A DNA stretch of 64,000 nt from Streptomyces laurentii (GTDB taxonomy: Bacteria; Actinomycetota; Actinomycetes; Streptomycetales; Streptomycetaceae): contig AP017424.1 in the NCBI GenBank assembly GCA_002355495.1, positions 6,451,501-6,515,500 on the forward strand. Direction: 5' to 3'. A program made the position numbers and the translations under genes. Below are positions 55,371-63,926 of the stretch, piece by piece; positions within the stretch are counted from its first letter, which is position 1; every line of letters begins with the position of its first letter. The notes beneath the pieces are model-generated. The model was not told the DNA's origin, searched no databases, and worked only from the letters and a program-made list of their open reading frames with translations.

Positions 55371-56180
55371 TCAGTTCTGGGCGCCGCCCGAGGTGGTCGC
55401 CAGCGCCGCCGACAGCTCCCGCGCGACCTGCTGGAGGATCGGCACGATCTTCTCGGTCGCCGCCTCCGTGACCCGGCCGGCCGGACCGGAGATGGAGATG
55501 GCCGCCGCGGTGGGGGAGTCGGGCACCGACACGGCCAGGCAGCGGACCCCGATCTCCTGCTCGTTGTCGTCGACCGCGTACCCGCTCTCGCGCACCACGG
55601 TCAGGGCGTCCAGGAACCCGTCGGGCGTGGTGATGGTCCGCTCGGTGGCGGCCGGCATGCCGGTACGGGCGAGCAGCGCCCGCACCTCGTCGGCCGGGGT
55701 GTGCGCGAGCAGCGCCTTGCCGACGCCGGTCGAGTGCGGCAGCACCCGGCGGCCGACCTCGGTGAACATGCGCATGGAGTGCTTGGACGGCACCTGGGCG
55801 ACGTACACGACCTCGTCGCCGTCGAGCAGGGCCATGTTCGCGGTCTCGCCGGTCTCCTCGACGAGCCGCGCCAGATACGGGCGGGCCCAGGTGCCGAGCA
55901 GCCGGGAGGCGGACTCGCCGAGCCGGATGAGGCGGGGGCCGAGCGCGTAGCGGCGGTTGGGCTGCTGGCGCACGTAGCCGCAGGCGACGAGGGTGCGCAT
56001 CAGCCGGTGGATCGTCGGGAGCGGCAGGCCGCTGCTGGCGGAGAGTTCGCTCAGCCCGACCTCGCCGCCCGCGTCGGCCATCCGTTCCAGGAGGTCGAAG
56101 GCGCGCTCGAGGGACTGGACGCCACCGCTCGCGGCGGCGGGCTTGGCGGCGTCGGTGGCGCGGGCGCTGGACGTCGGCAC
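55371..56180 (-). CDS. allR: IclR-family regulator AllR
   Basis: 269 residues from GTG 56180, with GAAAGGA 8 nt upstream. Winged HTH: GVQSLERAFDLLERMADAGG, GLSELSASSGLPLPTIHRLM. The IclR effector domain covers about residues 90-260 (VLPHSTGVGKALLAHTPADE, VRESGYAVDDNEQEIGVRCLAVSV). It is divergent from allantoinase (458-bp gap). AllR of Streptomyces represses the allantoin pathway and responds to pathway intermediates such as allantoate or glyoxylate (established for the family). The TTCC-N7-GGAA palindromes at gcl, hyi, aceB and allB are its likely sites. Confidence 0.9.
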   Translation of the reverse strand: MPTSSARATDAAKPAAASGGVQSLERAFDLLERMADAGGEVGLSELSASSGLPLPTIHRLMRTLVACGYVRQQPNRRYALGPRLIRLGESASRLLGTWARPYLARLVEETGETANMALLDGDEVVYVAQVPSKHSMRMFTEVGRRVLPHSTGVGKALLAHTPADEVRALLARTGMPAATERTITTPDGFLDALTVVRESGYAVDDNEQEIGVRCLAVSVPDSPTAAAISISGPAGRVTEAATEKIVPILQQVARELSAALATTSGGAQN

Positions 56181-56365
56181 GGCAACGGTCCTTTCGGGGC
56201 AGGCGGGCAAGGCAGCAGCCTACCGGGCGCCCGGGCCGTGCACACGGCCCAGGTCCCGGCGTCCGGGCCGGTCAGCGGGGCTTTCGCCCGCGGCCGGCGG
56301 CTGCCCGGAGGGGTCCTGGTCCACCCCTCGGCGGCGGAGTCGCGTTCTACTGTACGAAATTCCCC

Positions 56366-56380
56366 TTCCGCTTCACGGAA
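56366..56380. promoter_or_regulatory. AllR-type operator in the allR-allB gap
   Basis: TTCCGCTTCACGGAA, arms of 5 bp, 186 bp from the allR start and about 260 bp from allB. Same class as the sites before gcl, hyi and aceB. Confidence 0.7.
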
Positions 56381-56426
56381 ATGTAGAGGGTTGCGGTTTT
56401 TGTGCGACGACCGGGGAGGCGACCCC

Positions 56427-56474
56427 TTGACGGCCGGTGGCGGGGTGCGCAGACTCCTTCAACAGTTCGTTGAA
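56427..56474 (+). promoter_or_regulatory. Predicted allB promoter with TTCAAC-N5-GTTGAA operator
   Basis: TTGACG (56427-56432), 17 bp, CAGACT (56450-56455). The perfect palindrome TTCAACAGTTCGTTGAA (56458-56474) lies on the predicted transcription start. The 5' leader would then be about 175 nt. Confidence 0.6.
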
Positions 56475-56483
56475 GTTTGGTGA

Positions 56484-56625
56484 AGCCGCCGGAAGTCGTC
56501 AGAAGCCGTCAGAAGTCGTCAGTAGCCGTCGAAGTTCGTCCCGTCCTGCTCCGCGGAAGAAGCAGGACGAAGGAACGAAGAAGTAGACGAGCAGACGAGC
56601 AGACGAGTAGACGAGAAGAAGAGGA
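56484..56625. repeat. Two short tandem-repeat blocks in the allB leader
   Basis: First block (about 56490-56543) repeats a 10-mer GAAGYCGTCA; second (about 56570-56625) repeats AGACGAGY/AGAAGA units and runs into the purine-rich ribosome site. Both fall in the untranslated leader. Confidence 0.7.
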
Positions 56626-56637
56626 GAAGGGGTACGG

Positions 56638-57972
56638 GTGGACGTCAACCTGGTCCTGCGCTCGACACGCGTCATCACTCCCGAGGGAACCCGCCCGGCG
56701 TCCATCGCCGTGGCCGGCGGGACGATCGCGGCCGTACTGCCCCATGACGCCGAGGTGCCGGCCGGCGCCCGCCTGGAGGACGTCGGCGATCTCGCCGTCC
56801 TGCCCGGCCTCGTCGACACCCACGTCCATGTGAACGACCCCGGCCGCACCGCGTGGGAAGGCTTCTGGACCGCCACCCGCGCCGCGGCCGCCGGCGGCAT
56901 CACCACCCTGCTCGACATGCCGCTCAACTCGCTGCCGCCCACCACCACCGTCGACCACCTGCGCGTGAAGCGGGACGTGGCCCGTACGAAGACGCACGTC
57001 GACGTCGGCTTCTGGGGCGGCGCCCTGCCCGACAACGTCAAGGATCTGCGTCCTCTGTACGACGCCGGCGTCTTCGGCTTCAAGTGCTTCCTGTCGCCGT
57101 CCGGCGTCGACGAGTTCCCGCAGCTCGACCAGGACCGGCTGGCCGCCTCGCTCGCCGAGCTCGCCGCCTTCGACGGCCTGATGATCGTGCACGCCGAGGA
57201 CCCGCACGAACTGGCCGCCGCCCCGCAGAAGGCGGGCGCCGCGTACACCGACTTCCTCGCCTCCCGGCCGCCCGCCGCCGAGAACACCGCCATCCGGAAC
57301 CTGATCGACCAGGCCCGCCGGCTGCGCGCCCGCGTCCACGTCCTGCACCTGTCCTCCGCCGACGCGCTGCCGCTCCTCGCCGCCGCCAAGGCCGAGGGCG
57401 TACGGATCACCGTCGAGTCCTGCCCCCACTTCCTCACCCTCACGGCCGAGGAGATCCCGGACGGGGCGACCGAGTTCAAGTGCTGCCCGCCCATCCGCGA
57501 GGCCGCCAACCAGGACCTGCTCTGGCAGGGCCTCGCCGACGGCACCATCGACTGCGTCGTCTCCGACCACTCCCCGTCCACCGCCGATCTGAAGACCGGC
57601 GACTTCGCCTCAGCCTGGGGTGGCATCTCCTCCCTCCAGCTCGGCCTGCCCGCGATCTGGGCCGAGGCCCGCCGCCGCGGCCACAGCCTGGAGGACGTCG
57701 CCCGCTGGATGTCCGCGGGCCCGGCCCGGCTCGCCGGCCTCGACCGGAAGGGCGCCATCGCGGCGGGCCGCGACGCCGACTTCGCCGTCCTCGCCCCGGA
57801 CGCCGCCTTCACCGTCGATCCCGCCGGCCTCCAGCACAAGAACCGCGTCACGGCCTACGCCGGCAAGACCCTCCACGGTGTCGTGACGGCCACCTGGCTG
57901 CGCGGCGAACGGGTGTACGACCGGGGGGTACTGACCGAGCCGGGCGGACGGTTGCTGGTGCGCGGGGACTGA
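56638..57972 (+). CDS. allB: Allantoinase
   Basis: 444 residues from GTG 56638, with AGGAGAAGGGG upstream. Cyclic amidohydrolase with metal-binding DTHVHVND, the carboxylated Lys in FKCFLSPSG, IVHAED, VLHLSSADALPL and catalytic Asp in SDHSPS. It opens allantoin to allantoate. In many streptomycetes an allantoicase gene follows; here the next gene is an alpha/beta hydrolase. It is divergent from allR, with both palindromes of the purine regulon in the gap. Confidence 0.95.
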   Translation: MDVNLVLRSTRVITPEGTRPASIAVAGGTIAAVLPHDAEVPAGARLEDVGDLAVLPGLVDTHVHVNDPGRTAWEGFWTATRAAAAGGITTLLDMPLNSLPPTTTVDHLRVKRDVARTKTHVDVGFWGGALPDNVKDLRPLYDAGVFGFKCFLSPSGVDEFPQLDQDRLAASLAELAAFDGLMIVHAEDPHELAAAPQKAGAAYTDFLASRPPAAENTAIRNLIDQARRLRARVHVLHLSSADALPLLAAAKAEGVRITVESCPHFLTLTAEEIPDGATEFKCCPPIREAANQDLLWQGLADGTIDCVVSDHSPSTADLKTGDFASAWGGISSLQLGLPAIWAEARRRGHSLEDVARWMSAGPARLAGLDRKGAIAAGRDADFAVLAPDAAFTVDPAGLQHKNRVTAYAGKTLHGVVTATWLRGERVYDRGVLTEPGGRLLVRGD

Positions 57973-58158
57973 CCGGGGGACCGGCCGGGGGCCGACCCGG
58001 GCGGGGCGGAACGGGACGTACGAGGTCTACGGGGAGCGGGGCGGCCCGCACGCGCCGGCACCGGCCGGACGCGGCGTCGATGGCACACCCGTTTCCCGAC
58101 CTCTGTTTCCTGGTACGGAAGGCATCACCCGCACCGCGAACGCCGAGGAGCCAGCCCC

Positions 58159-60120
58159 GTGTCCGAGTCCTCCCCCCGCCCCGTCCTGGAGCCTGCCGCG
58201 CAGGCCTTCGCCGAAGCCACCTCGACCCGGCCGTACCTGTTCGAGCTCGGTCCGGCCGAGGGCCGCAAGGTCGTCGACGACGCGCAGTCGGGCGACATCG
58301 ACAAGCCTGCGGTCGACGAGGAGTGGGTCACTGTCCCCGGTGGTCCGACCGGTGAGGTCCGGGCCCGGATCGTCCGGCCCGCCGGCGCCACCGGAAGTCT
58401 GCCGGTGATCGTCTACCTGCACGGCGCGGGCTGGGTCTTCGGCAACGCCCACACCCACGACCGCCTCGTGCGCGAACTGGCCGTCGGCACCGGCGCCGCG
58501 GTCGTCTTCCCGGAATACGACCTGTCGCCCGAACACCGCTACCCGGTGGCGATCGAGCAGAACTACACCGTCGCCCGCTGGATCGTCACCGACGGCGCCG
58601 CCAAGAACCTGGACGCGACCCGGATCGCCGTCGCCGGCGACTCGGTCGGCGGCAACATGAGCGCCGCACTCACACTCATGGCCAAGGAACGCGCAGACGT
58701 GCCCCTGGTCCAGCAAGTGCTGTTCTACCCCGTCACCGACGCGAACTTCGACACCGGCTCGTACCACCAGTTCGCCGAGGGCTACTTCCTGCGCCGCGAC
58801 GGCATGCAATGGTTCTGGGACCAGTACACCACCGACCCCGCACAGCGCGCCGAGATCACCGCCAGCCCCCTACGCGCCACCACCGAACAACTGACCGGAC
58901 TGCCGCCCGCCCTCATCATCACCGGCGAAGCCGACGTCCTGCGCGACGAAGGCGAGGCCTACGCCGCCAAACTCCGCACCGCCGGCGTCCCCGTCACCGC
59001 CGTCCGCTACCAAGGCATCATCCACGACTTCGTCATGCTCAACGCCCTCCGCGACACCCACGCGGCCCAGGCCGCCCTCGCCCAGGCGATCGGCGTCCTG
59101 CGCGAGTCCGTACGGCGTGTGGGCCGGAGCTCGGTGAGCCCCGGCCCCACGCCGTACCGTCCTCGCCCGGCGGACCGGGCGCGCGCCTTACGCCGCGTGG
59201 CCGCCGTCCACCGAGAACTCGGCGCCCGTCACGTACGAGGCGCCCGGGCCCGCGAGGAACGCGATCATCGCGGCCACCTCGCCGGGGGTGCCGAAGCGGC
59301 CGAGGGCCGTCATGCCGGCCTGGCCCTCGGCGTACGGGCCGTCGGCCGGGTTCATGTCGGTGTCGATCGGGCCCGGGTGGACGACGTTCGCGGTGATGCC
59401 GCGCCCGCCCAGTTCCCGCGCCAGCGCCTTCGTCAGGCCGATGAGCGCGGCCTTGCTCGTCGCGTACAGCGTGGCGCCCGGCCCGGGCACCCGCTGGGCG
59501 ACGCAGCTGCCGACCGTGATGATCCGGCCGCCCTCGTCCATGCGCGCGGCGGCCGCCTGCGCGGCCAGGAAGGCGCTGCGCACGTTCACCGCGAGCACCC
59601 GGTCCGCCTCCGCGAGGGTGAGCGACTCCAGCGGGCCGAGGACGCCGACCCCTGTGTTGTTCACGAGCACGTCGAGTCGGCCGAGGGCGTCGGCCGCCCA
59701 CGTCACCGCCCCGGCCGCGTCGCCCGCGTCCGCGGCGTCGGCCCGCAGGGCGAGGGCCTTGCGGCCGGCCGCCTCGATCCGGGCCGTGACCTCGCGGGCC
59801 CGCTCCTCGCCCTGGACGTAGGTGAACGCCACGTCCGCGCCCTCCTCGGCCAGCCGGACGGCCGTCGCCGCGCCGATACCCCGGCTGCCGCCGGTGACCA
59901 GGACCGCCTTGCCGTTCATCGTGGACATTCCGTACTCCTCGCGATTTCCCGTGCAGCGCTTGTCGTTGCGAGTTCAATCAAATGCGAGGCGGGCCCGGCA
60001 CGCTGGCGGCAATCGGACGCCGAGGCGGTACGGGGGAGCGGGACGCGAAGCGGCCCTCGAAGGGCCCACGAAAGGCCCGCGATTCGCTCCCCGAGAAGCA
60101 CGGACGCGTATCGCCGATGA
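58159..60120 (+). CDS. Alpha/beta hydrolase (HSL/acetyl-esterase type), apparent stop-codon loss
   Basis: GTG 58159. The hydrolase spans about residues 1-320: oxyanion motif YLHGAGWVFGNAHTHDR, nucleophile elbow AVAGDSVGGNMSA, catalytic Asp in ITGEADVLRDEGEAYA and His in GIIHDFVMLNAL. Type IV hormone-sensitive-lipase-like esterase. The frame then runs 330 codons further, antisense through the SDR gene, with shadow composition (RARALRRVAAVHRELGARH). A terminator hairpin at 59110-59157 shows the true gene should end near 59120. A TGA in the next frame at 59134 suggests a one-base indel removed the stop. Functional end is therefore uncertain. Confidence 0.7.
   Translation: MSESSPRPVLEPAAQAFAEATSTRPYLFELGPAEGRKVVDDAQSGDIDKPAVDEEWVTVPGGPTGEVRARIVRPAGATGSLPVIVYLHGAGWVFGNAHTHDRLVRELAVGTGAAVVFPEYDLSPEHRYPVAIEQNYTVARWIVTDGAAKNLDATRIAVAGDSVGGNMSAALTLMAKERADVPLVQQVLFYPVTDANFDTGSYHQFAEGYFLRRDGMQWFWDQYTTDPAQRAEITASPLRATTEQLTGLPPALIITGEADVLRDEGEAYAAKLRTAGVPVTAVRYQGIIHDFVMLNALRDTHAAQAALAQAIGVLRESVRRVGRSSVSPGPTPYRPRPADRARALRRVAAVHRELGARHVRGARAREERDHRGHLAGGAEAAEGRHAGLALGVRAVGRVHVGVDRARVDDVRGDAAPAQFPRQRLRQADERGLARRVQRGARPGHPLGDAAADRDDPAALVHARGGRLRGQEGAAHVHREHPVRLREGERLQRAEDADPCVVHEHVESAEGVGRPRHRPGRVARVRGVGPQGEGLAAGRLDPGRDLAGPLLALDVGERHVRALLGQPDGRRRADTPAAAGDQDRLAVHRGHSVLLAISRAALVVASSIKCEAGPARWRQSDAEAVRGSGTRSGPRRAHERPAIRSPRSTDAYRR
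59110..59157. terminator. Bidirectional terminator, hydrolase / SDR
   Basis: 17-bp arms (59110-59127 with one bulged T; 59141-59157) around a 13-nt loop, between the hydrolase domain and the convergent SDR gene. Confidence 0.8.
59188..59928 (-). CDS. SDR family oxidoreductase
   Basis: 246 residues from ATG 59928 (MSTMNGKAVLVTGGSRGIGA). NAD(P) loop TGGSRGIG, VNNTGVG (variant of NNAG), catalytic Ser in ITVGSCVAQ, YATSK (YxxxK) and the C-terminal YVTGAEFSVDGGHAA. 3-oxoacyl-ACP-reductase-like; the R after the glycine loop region suggests NADPH. The substrate is unknown. Confidence 0.92.
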   Translation of the reverse strand: MSTMNGKAVLVTGGSRGIGAATAVRLAEEGADVAFTYVQGEERAREVTARIEAAGRKALALRADAADAGDAAGAVTWAADALGRLDVLVNNTGVGVLGPLESLTLAEADRVLAVNVRSAFLAAQAAAARMDEGGRIITVGSCVAQRVPGPGATLYATSKAALIGLTKALARELGGRGITANVVHPGPIDTDMNPADGPYAEGQAGMTALGRFGTPGEVAAMIAFLAGPGASYVTGAEFSVDGGHAA

Positions 60121-60184
60121 GTTTCTCCGAGGGGCGCGGTCTTTCCCGGTGAGACACGATGGTCAGCGACAGAAAGGGCACTCC

Positions 60185-60796
60185 ATGGCCACCCTGAGCC
60201 TCACCCAGTTCGTCACCCTCGACGGCGTCCAGCAGGGCCCCGGCGGGCCCGAGGAGGACACCCGGGACGGCTTCGACCTCGGCGGCTGGTCCATGCCGTA
60301 CGGGGACGAGGACTTCGGCCGCTTCATCACCGAGGTGTTCGCACGGCCCACCGCGTTCCTCCTCGGCCGCCGTACGTACGACATCTTCGCCGGCTACTGG
60401 CCGAAGCGGACCGACCCCGGCGACCTCATCGCGAGCAAGCTCAACTCCCTGCCCAAGTACGTCGCTTCGACCACCCTCACCGCGGCCGACTGGCCCACCA
60501 CCACCGTCCTGCGGGGCGAGGTGGCCGAGGAGGTCGCGGAGCTCAAGCGGCGGCTGGACGGGGAGATCCAGATGCACGGCAGCGCCGCCCTCGCCCGGAC
60601 GCTCCTCGCCCACGACCTGATCGACACCCTCCACCTGTGCGTCTTCCCGGTCGTCCTCGGCAAGGGCCGCCGTCTCTTCGAGGCCGGCGCCACCCCCGCC
60701 GCCTTCCGGCTGACCGACCTGCGGCGCACCGCGTCGGGCCTGGCCATCCAGACGTACGAGCAGGCGGGCCGGCCCACCTACGGGACGGTGGGATAG
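60185..60796 (+). CDS. Dihydrofolate reductase / RibD-C family protein
   Basis: 203 residues from ATG 60185 (AGAAAGG upstream). MATLSLTQFVTLDGVQQGPG, PTAFLLGRRTYDIFAGYWP, IQMHGSAALARTLLAHDLIDTLHL and FPVVLGKGRRLFE are typical of the RibD C-terminal / DHFR-like group. Probably an NADPH reductase of an unknown pteridine- or flavin-like compound. Divergent from the SDR gene (256-bp gap). Confidence 0.9.
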   Translation: MATLSLTQFVTLDGVQQGPGGPEEDTRDGFDLGGWSMPYGDEDFGRFITEVFARPTAFLLGRRTYDIFAGYWPKRTDPGDLIASKLNSLPKYVASTTLTAADWPTTTVLRGEVAEEVAELKRRLDGEIQMHGSAALARTLLAHDLIDTLHLCVFPVVLGKGRRLFEAGATPAAFRLTDLRRTASGLAIQTYEQAGRPTYGTVG

Positions 60797-60965
60797 CGGA
60801 CGCGGACGCGGCCCGGACGTGCTTCGGACGCGCTCCCGACACGGGGGCGAGCGCGGGGCCGAGGCGCGGGGCCGAGCATGGTGCGAGACGACCGGTACGG
60901 TGATCATCCCCGCGTGAGAGCCGCCGAAGTCTCCACCGTGCCCCACCCCGTTGGAGACCCCGCCC

Positions 60966-61910
60966 ATGACCGCGTCCCCGGCCGTCGCCGCCCCCGCGTC
61001 GCTCGGTGCCCCGGGCCGTCCCGCCTGGCTCACCGACCTGCCCGTCCTGCTGGTCGCGGTGGTCTGGGGCGGCAGCTATCTCGCCGCCAAGGGCATCACC
61101 ACCTGTTCCACCGTGCTCGCCGTCCTGATCCTGCGGTTCGCGGTGGTCCTGCCCGTCCTCGTCGTGGCCGGATGGCGCGGGCTGCGGGCGCTGACCGCGG
61201 CCCAGTGGCGCGGCGCGGGCCTGCTCGGGCTGGTCCTCGCCGGGGTGTTCCTGCTGGAGACGTACGGGGTCGTCCACACCTCCGCCACCAACGCGGGCCT
61301 GATCATCAGCCTCACGATGATCCTCACGCCGCTCGCCGAGGCCGCCGTCACCCGTACCCGCCCGCCCCGCGCCTTCCTGGCCGCCGCCGCGCTGTCCGTC
61401 GCGGGCGTCGTCCTGCTCACCCAGGGCGGCGGCTTCACCACGCCCTCGTCCGGCGATCTGCTCATGCTGCTCGCCGCGCTCGCCCGCACCGCGCACGTCC
61501 TCGTGATGTCCCGTATCAAGGCCGTCCGGACGGCGGGGTCGCTCTCCCTCACCACCGTCCAACTCGGCTCCGCCGTCGTCGTTTTCGCGCTGCTCGCCGC
61601 ACTCTCCGGTTCCGGCGGCGGGGCGGCGCCGTGGGAGGCGGCACGCGCCTTCGGAGTGCGCGAGTGGGCCGGACTCCTCTTCCTCTCCGTCTTCTGCACG
61701 CTCTTCGCCTTCTTCGTGCAGATGTGGGCGGTCCGCCGCACCTCCCCGTCCCGGGTCAGCCTGCTGCTCGGCACCGAACCGCTGTGGGCGGCCGCCGCCG
61801 GCATCGCCCTGGCCGGTGACCGCCCCGGCGTCCTCGGCCTGTTCGGTGCCATCCTCGTGCTCGCGGGCACCAGTTGGGGCCGTCGAGCCGCCGACGAGGG
61901 CGACCGATAG
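60966..61910 (+). CDS. EamA family (DMT) transporter
   Basis: 314 residues from ATG 60966; an in-frame TTG at 60951 lies before the GGAG site and is less likely. Ten hydrophobic helices in two EamA repeats (LPVLLVAVVWGGSYLAAKGI...; GDLLMLLAALARTAHVLVM...). Conserved GTEPLWAAAAGIALAGD in the second repeat. Drug/metabolite exporter of unknown substrate. Followed 11 bp later by a small membrane protein. Confidence 0.9.
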   Translation: MTASPAVAAPASLGAPGRPAWLTDLPVLLVAVVWGGSYLAAKGITTCSTVLAVLILRFAVVLPVLVVAGWRGLRALTAAQWRGAGLLGLVLAGVFLLETYGVVHTSATNAGLIISLTMILTPLAEAAVTRTRPPRAFLAAAALSVAGVVLLTQGGGFTTPSSGDLLMLLAALARTAHVLVMSRIKAVRTAGSLSLTTVQLGSAVVVFALLAALSGSGGGAAPWEAARAFGVREWAGLLFLSVFCTLFAFFVQMWAVRRTSPSRVSLLLGTEPLWAAAAGIALAGDRPGVLGLFGAILVLAGTSWGRRAADEGDR

Positions 61911-61921
61911 GTTGAGGAACC

Positions 61922-62287
61922 ATGCTTCCGAACGACGACATCGTCAAGCTGCGTGACCGCTCTCAGGCCGCCATGGGCATGGGCATCGGCCTGCTCGTGG
62001 TGGCAGGGCTGCTGTGGGCCTGGTTCGCCTTCCTGTTCCTCACCCCGTTCAGCGTCGACGTCTCCAAGGCGCACGAGAGGGACTGCGAGGCTCCGGTCAG
62101 CGCGCCCCGTGAGCAGTTGCACGCCCGCGAATCCTTCTGCGGGGAGGAACGCGACTGGCCGCAGATGCTGGGCGTCCTCGCTCTCTCCCTTCCCTTCGCC
62201 ACCGCGGGCGCGCTGACCTACGGCCGGGGCGCGGCCACCTTCCGGATCTGCCTCCTCCTGCAGCTCCAGAGCCGGACAGGCGAGTAG
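61922..62287 (+). CDS. Small two-helix membrane protein
   Basis: 121 residues from ATG 61922 with TTGAGGA upstream. Helices GIGLLVVAGLLWAWFAFLFL and MLGVLALSLPFATAGALTYG flank an extracytoplasmic loop with two Cys (CEAPVS...SFCGEE). Likely in an operon with the EamA transporter. No recognised family. Confidence 0.7.
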   Translation: MLPNDDIVKLRDRSQAAMGMGIGLLVVAGLLWAWFAFLFLTPFSVDVSKAHERDCEAPVSAPREQLHARESFCGEERDWPQMLGVLALSLPFATAGALTYGRGAATFRICLLLQLQSRTGE

Positions 62288-62602
62288 CAAGGCGCCGCCG
62301 GCGCCGGGGCGTTGGCCCGGAAGGGCAGCCCGCTCCGAAGGTCCACGACGGGCCGTCAAACGGGGGCACGGGTTGACCGTTCGATGACATCCGTCGTGTA
62401 CGGGAAAGGGGTGAGTGCCCCGGACGGTGCCTCCGACCTGCGGCGATCGTCTCCTTCGCCGCGCGATGCGGCGCCCAGAGGACTGTCAGGTTCCAGACAT
62501 GCCGGTTTCGGACAGTGAACGACCGTACTACTACCGGTAGTTGTCCTTACAGACTGGGCGGCGCCCGCGGATGCCCTCTTGGGCACCTCGAAAGGAGACC
62601 CC
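62288..62602. promoter_or_regulatory. Upstream region of the metallopeptidase gene
   Basis: 315 bp. It contains the 12-bp palindrome ACTACCGGTAGT (62530-62541), 62 bp before the GTG start, which may be an operator. I see no clear -35/-10 or small gene. Confidence 0.45.
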
Positions 62603-63823
62603 GTGAAGAAGACCCTGTCCGTGGCGGCGAGCCTGGTGATCGCCGCGACCTGTGGCCTTGGCATGTCGCTTCCCGCGCAGGCCGCCGACACGACCGACGC
62701 CCCGACCGCGGCGAGCCAGTCGCCGCGGTCCGGTTTCGACCTCTCCAATCTGACCCCGGAGCAGCAGGCGGTCGTCGACCGCATCGAGTCGAAGCTGCCG
62801 GCCGACTGGCAGGCCCGCCTCGACGCGACCCGCGCCAAGTACGGTCTGAGCGACTCGACGTGGACCGAGGTCCGCGACAGCGCCATCAACCCGGGCGACT
62901 ACCAGTGCAAGACGACCTCCCTGTCGACGTATGCCAACGGCCTCCTCGACGGTGTCCAGGACCCGTTCGTGGTGTTCGTCCTCTCCCTCTTCGGCGGCTT
63001 CGACGCGCCGACCTACGACGCGCTGGTCTTCGGCAAGGAGTCGGCGGGCAACACCTTCGGTGTCAACGGCGAGTACACCAAGAAGCTCACTTCCGAGATG
63101 AAGAACCTGAAGCGCTTCTGGGACATCGACTCGGCCCGGATCCAGATGGTCCCCATGCACGGTGCGGACGTCTTCGCCGACCGTGACCGGCTGGCCCGGA
63201 CGCTCGCCGTGATGTACGGCGACACGCCCGCGGACAACCTCGACCTGGCGGACCTGTTCATCGAGATGATCGACTCGGAGCCGGCCCTCCAGGGCGGCGC
63301 CAACCCGATCTTCACCTTCAACGCCTTCGCCTACAGCGAGGTGGACGACCCGGCGCCGATGGGCATCAGCGACCGGATCATCATGGGTGACGGCATCATG
63401 CAGGGCATGAACGCGATCGGTCTGGACGACGTCGCGCCGCGCGGCATCCTGGGCCACGAGTTCGGGCACCACGTGCAGTACCAGAAGAACCTCTTCGAGA
63501 GCGACCTGAGGGGCCCGGAGGCCACCCGCCGCACCGAGCTGATGGCGGACGCGTTCGGCACGTACTACCTGACCCACTCCCGCGGCGAGGCCCTGAACGC
63601 CGCCCGGGTCCTCAACACCCAGAAGTCGTTCTACCAGGTCGGTGACTGCAGCTTCACCAGCTCCGGCCACCACGGCACGCCCAACCAGCGCTTCAACTCC
63701 TCCAACTGGGGTGCGAGCGTGGCCAACGACGCGCCGAACCAGGGGCACATCCTGCCGGCGATGACCCTGGACAAGATGTTCGAGGTCAAGCTGCCGGACC
63801 TGGTCAAGCCGGACGTCAACTGA
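62603..63823 (+). CDS. Secreted neutral zinc metallopeptidase
   Basis: 406 residues from GTG 62603, with AAAGGAGA 6 nt upstream; this start gives a textbook signal peptide (MKKTLSVAASLVIAATCGLG, cleavage near AQAAD). The active site is LGHEFGHHVQYQKN (HExxH plus downstream His/Glu) with a later LMADAFGTYYLTH carrying a third ligand Asp. Cys pairs (YQCKTT; GDCSFT) suggest disulfides. It is an extracellular protease of the YpfJ/neutral zinc metallopeptidase group. Monocistronic, ending before the hairpin at 63897. Confidence 0.92.
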   Translation: MKKTLSVAASLVIAATCGLGMSLPAQAADTTDAPTAASQSPRSGFDLSNLTPEQQAVVDRIESKLPADWQARLDATRAKYGLSDSTWTEVRDSAINPGDYQCKTTSLSTYANGLLDGVQDPFVVFVLSLFGGFDAPTYDALVFGKESAGNTFGVNGEYTKKLTSEMKNLKRFWDIDSARIQMVPMHGADVFADRDRLARTLAVMYGDTPADNLDLADLFIEMIDSEPALQGGANPIFTFNAFAYSEVDDPAPMGISDRIIMGDGIMQGMNAIGLDDVAPRGILGHEFGHHVQYQKNLFESDLRGPEATRRTELMADAFGTYYLTHSRGEALNAARVLNTQKSFYQVGDCSFTSSGHHGTPNQRFNSSNWGASVANDAPNQGHILPAMTLDKMFEVKLPDLVKPDVN

Positions 63824-63896
63824 CAACGACGTCCGACCGTGAGTCACCCGACCGCCGGCCGACCGGCTGAGCGGTCGCGTGGCTGAACACCCGTGG

Positions 63897-63926
63897 GACG
63901 GGCCGGAGCACACCCGCCGGCCCGTC
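63897..63926. terminator. Terminator hairpin after metallopeptidase
   Basis: 10-bp perfect arms (63897-63906, 63917-63926) and a 10-nt loop, 73 bp after the stop. Confidence 0.75.
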
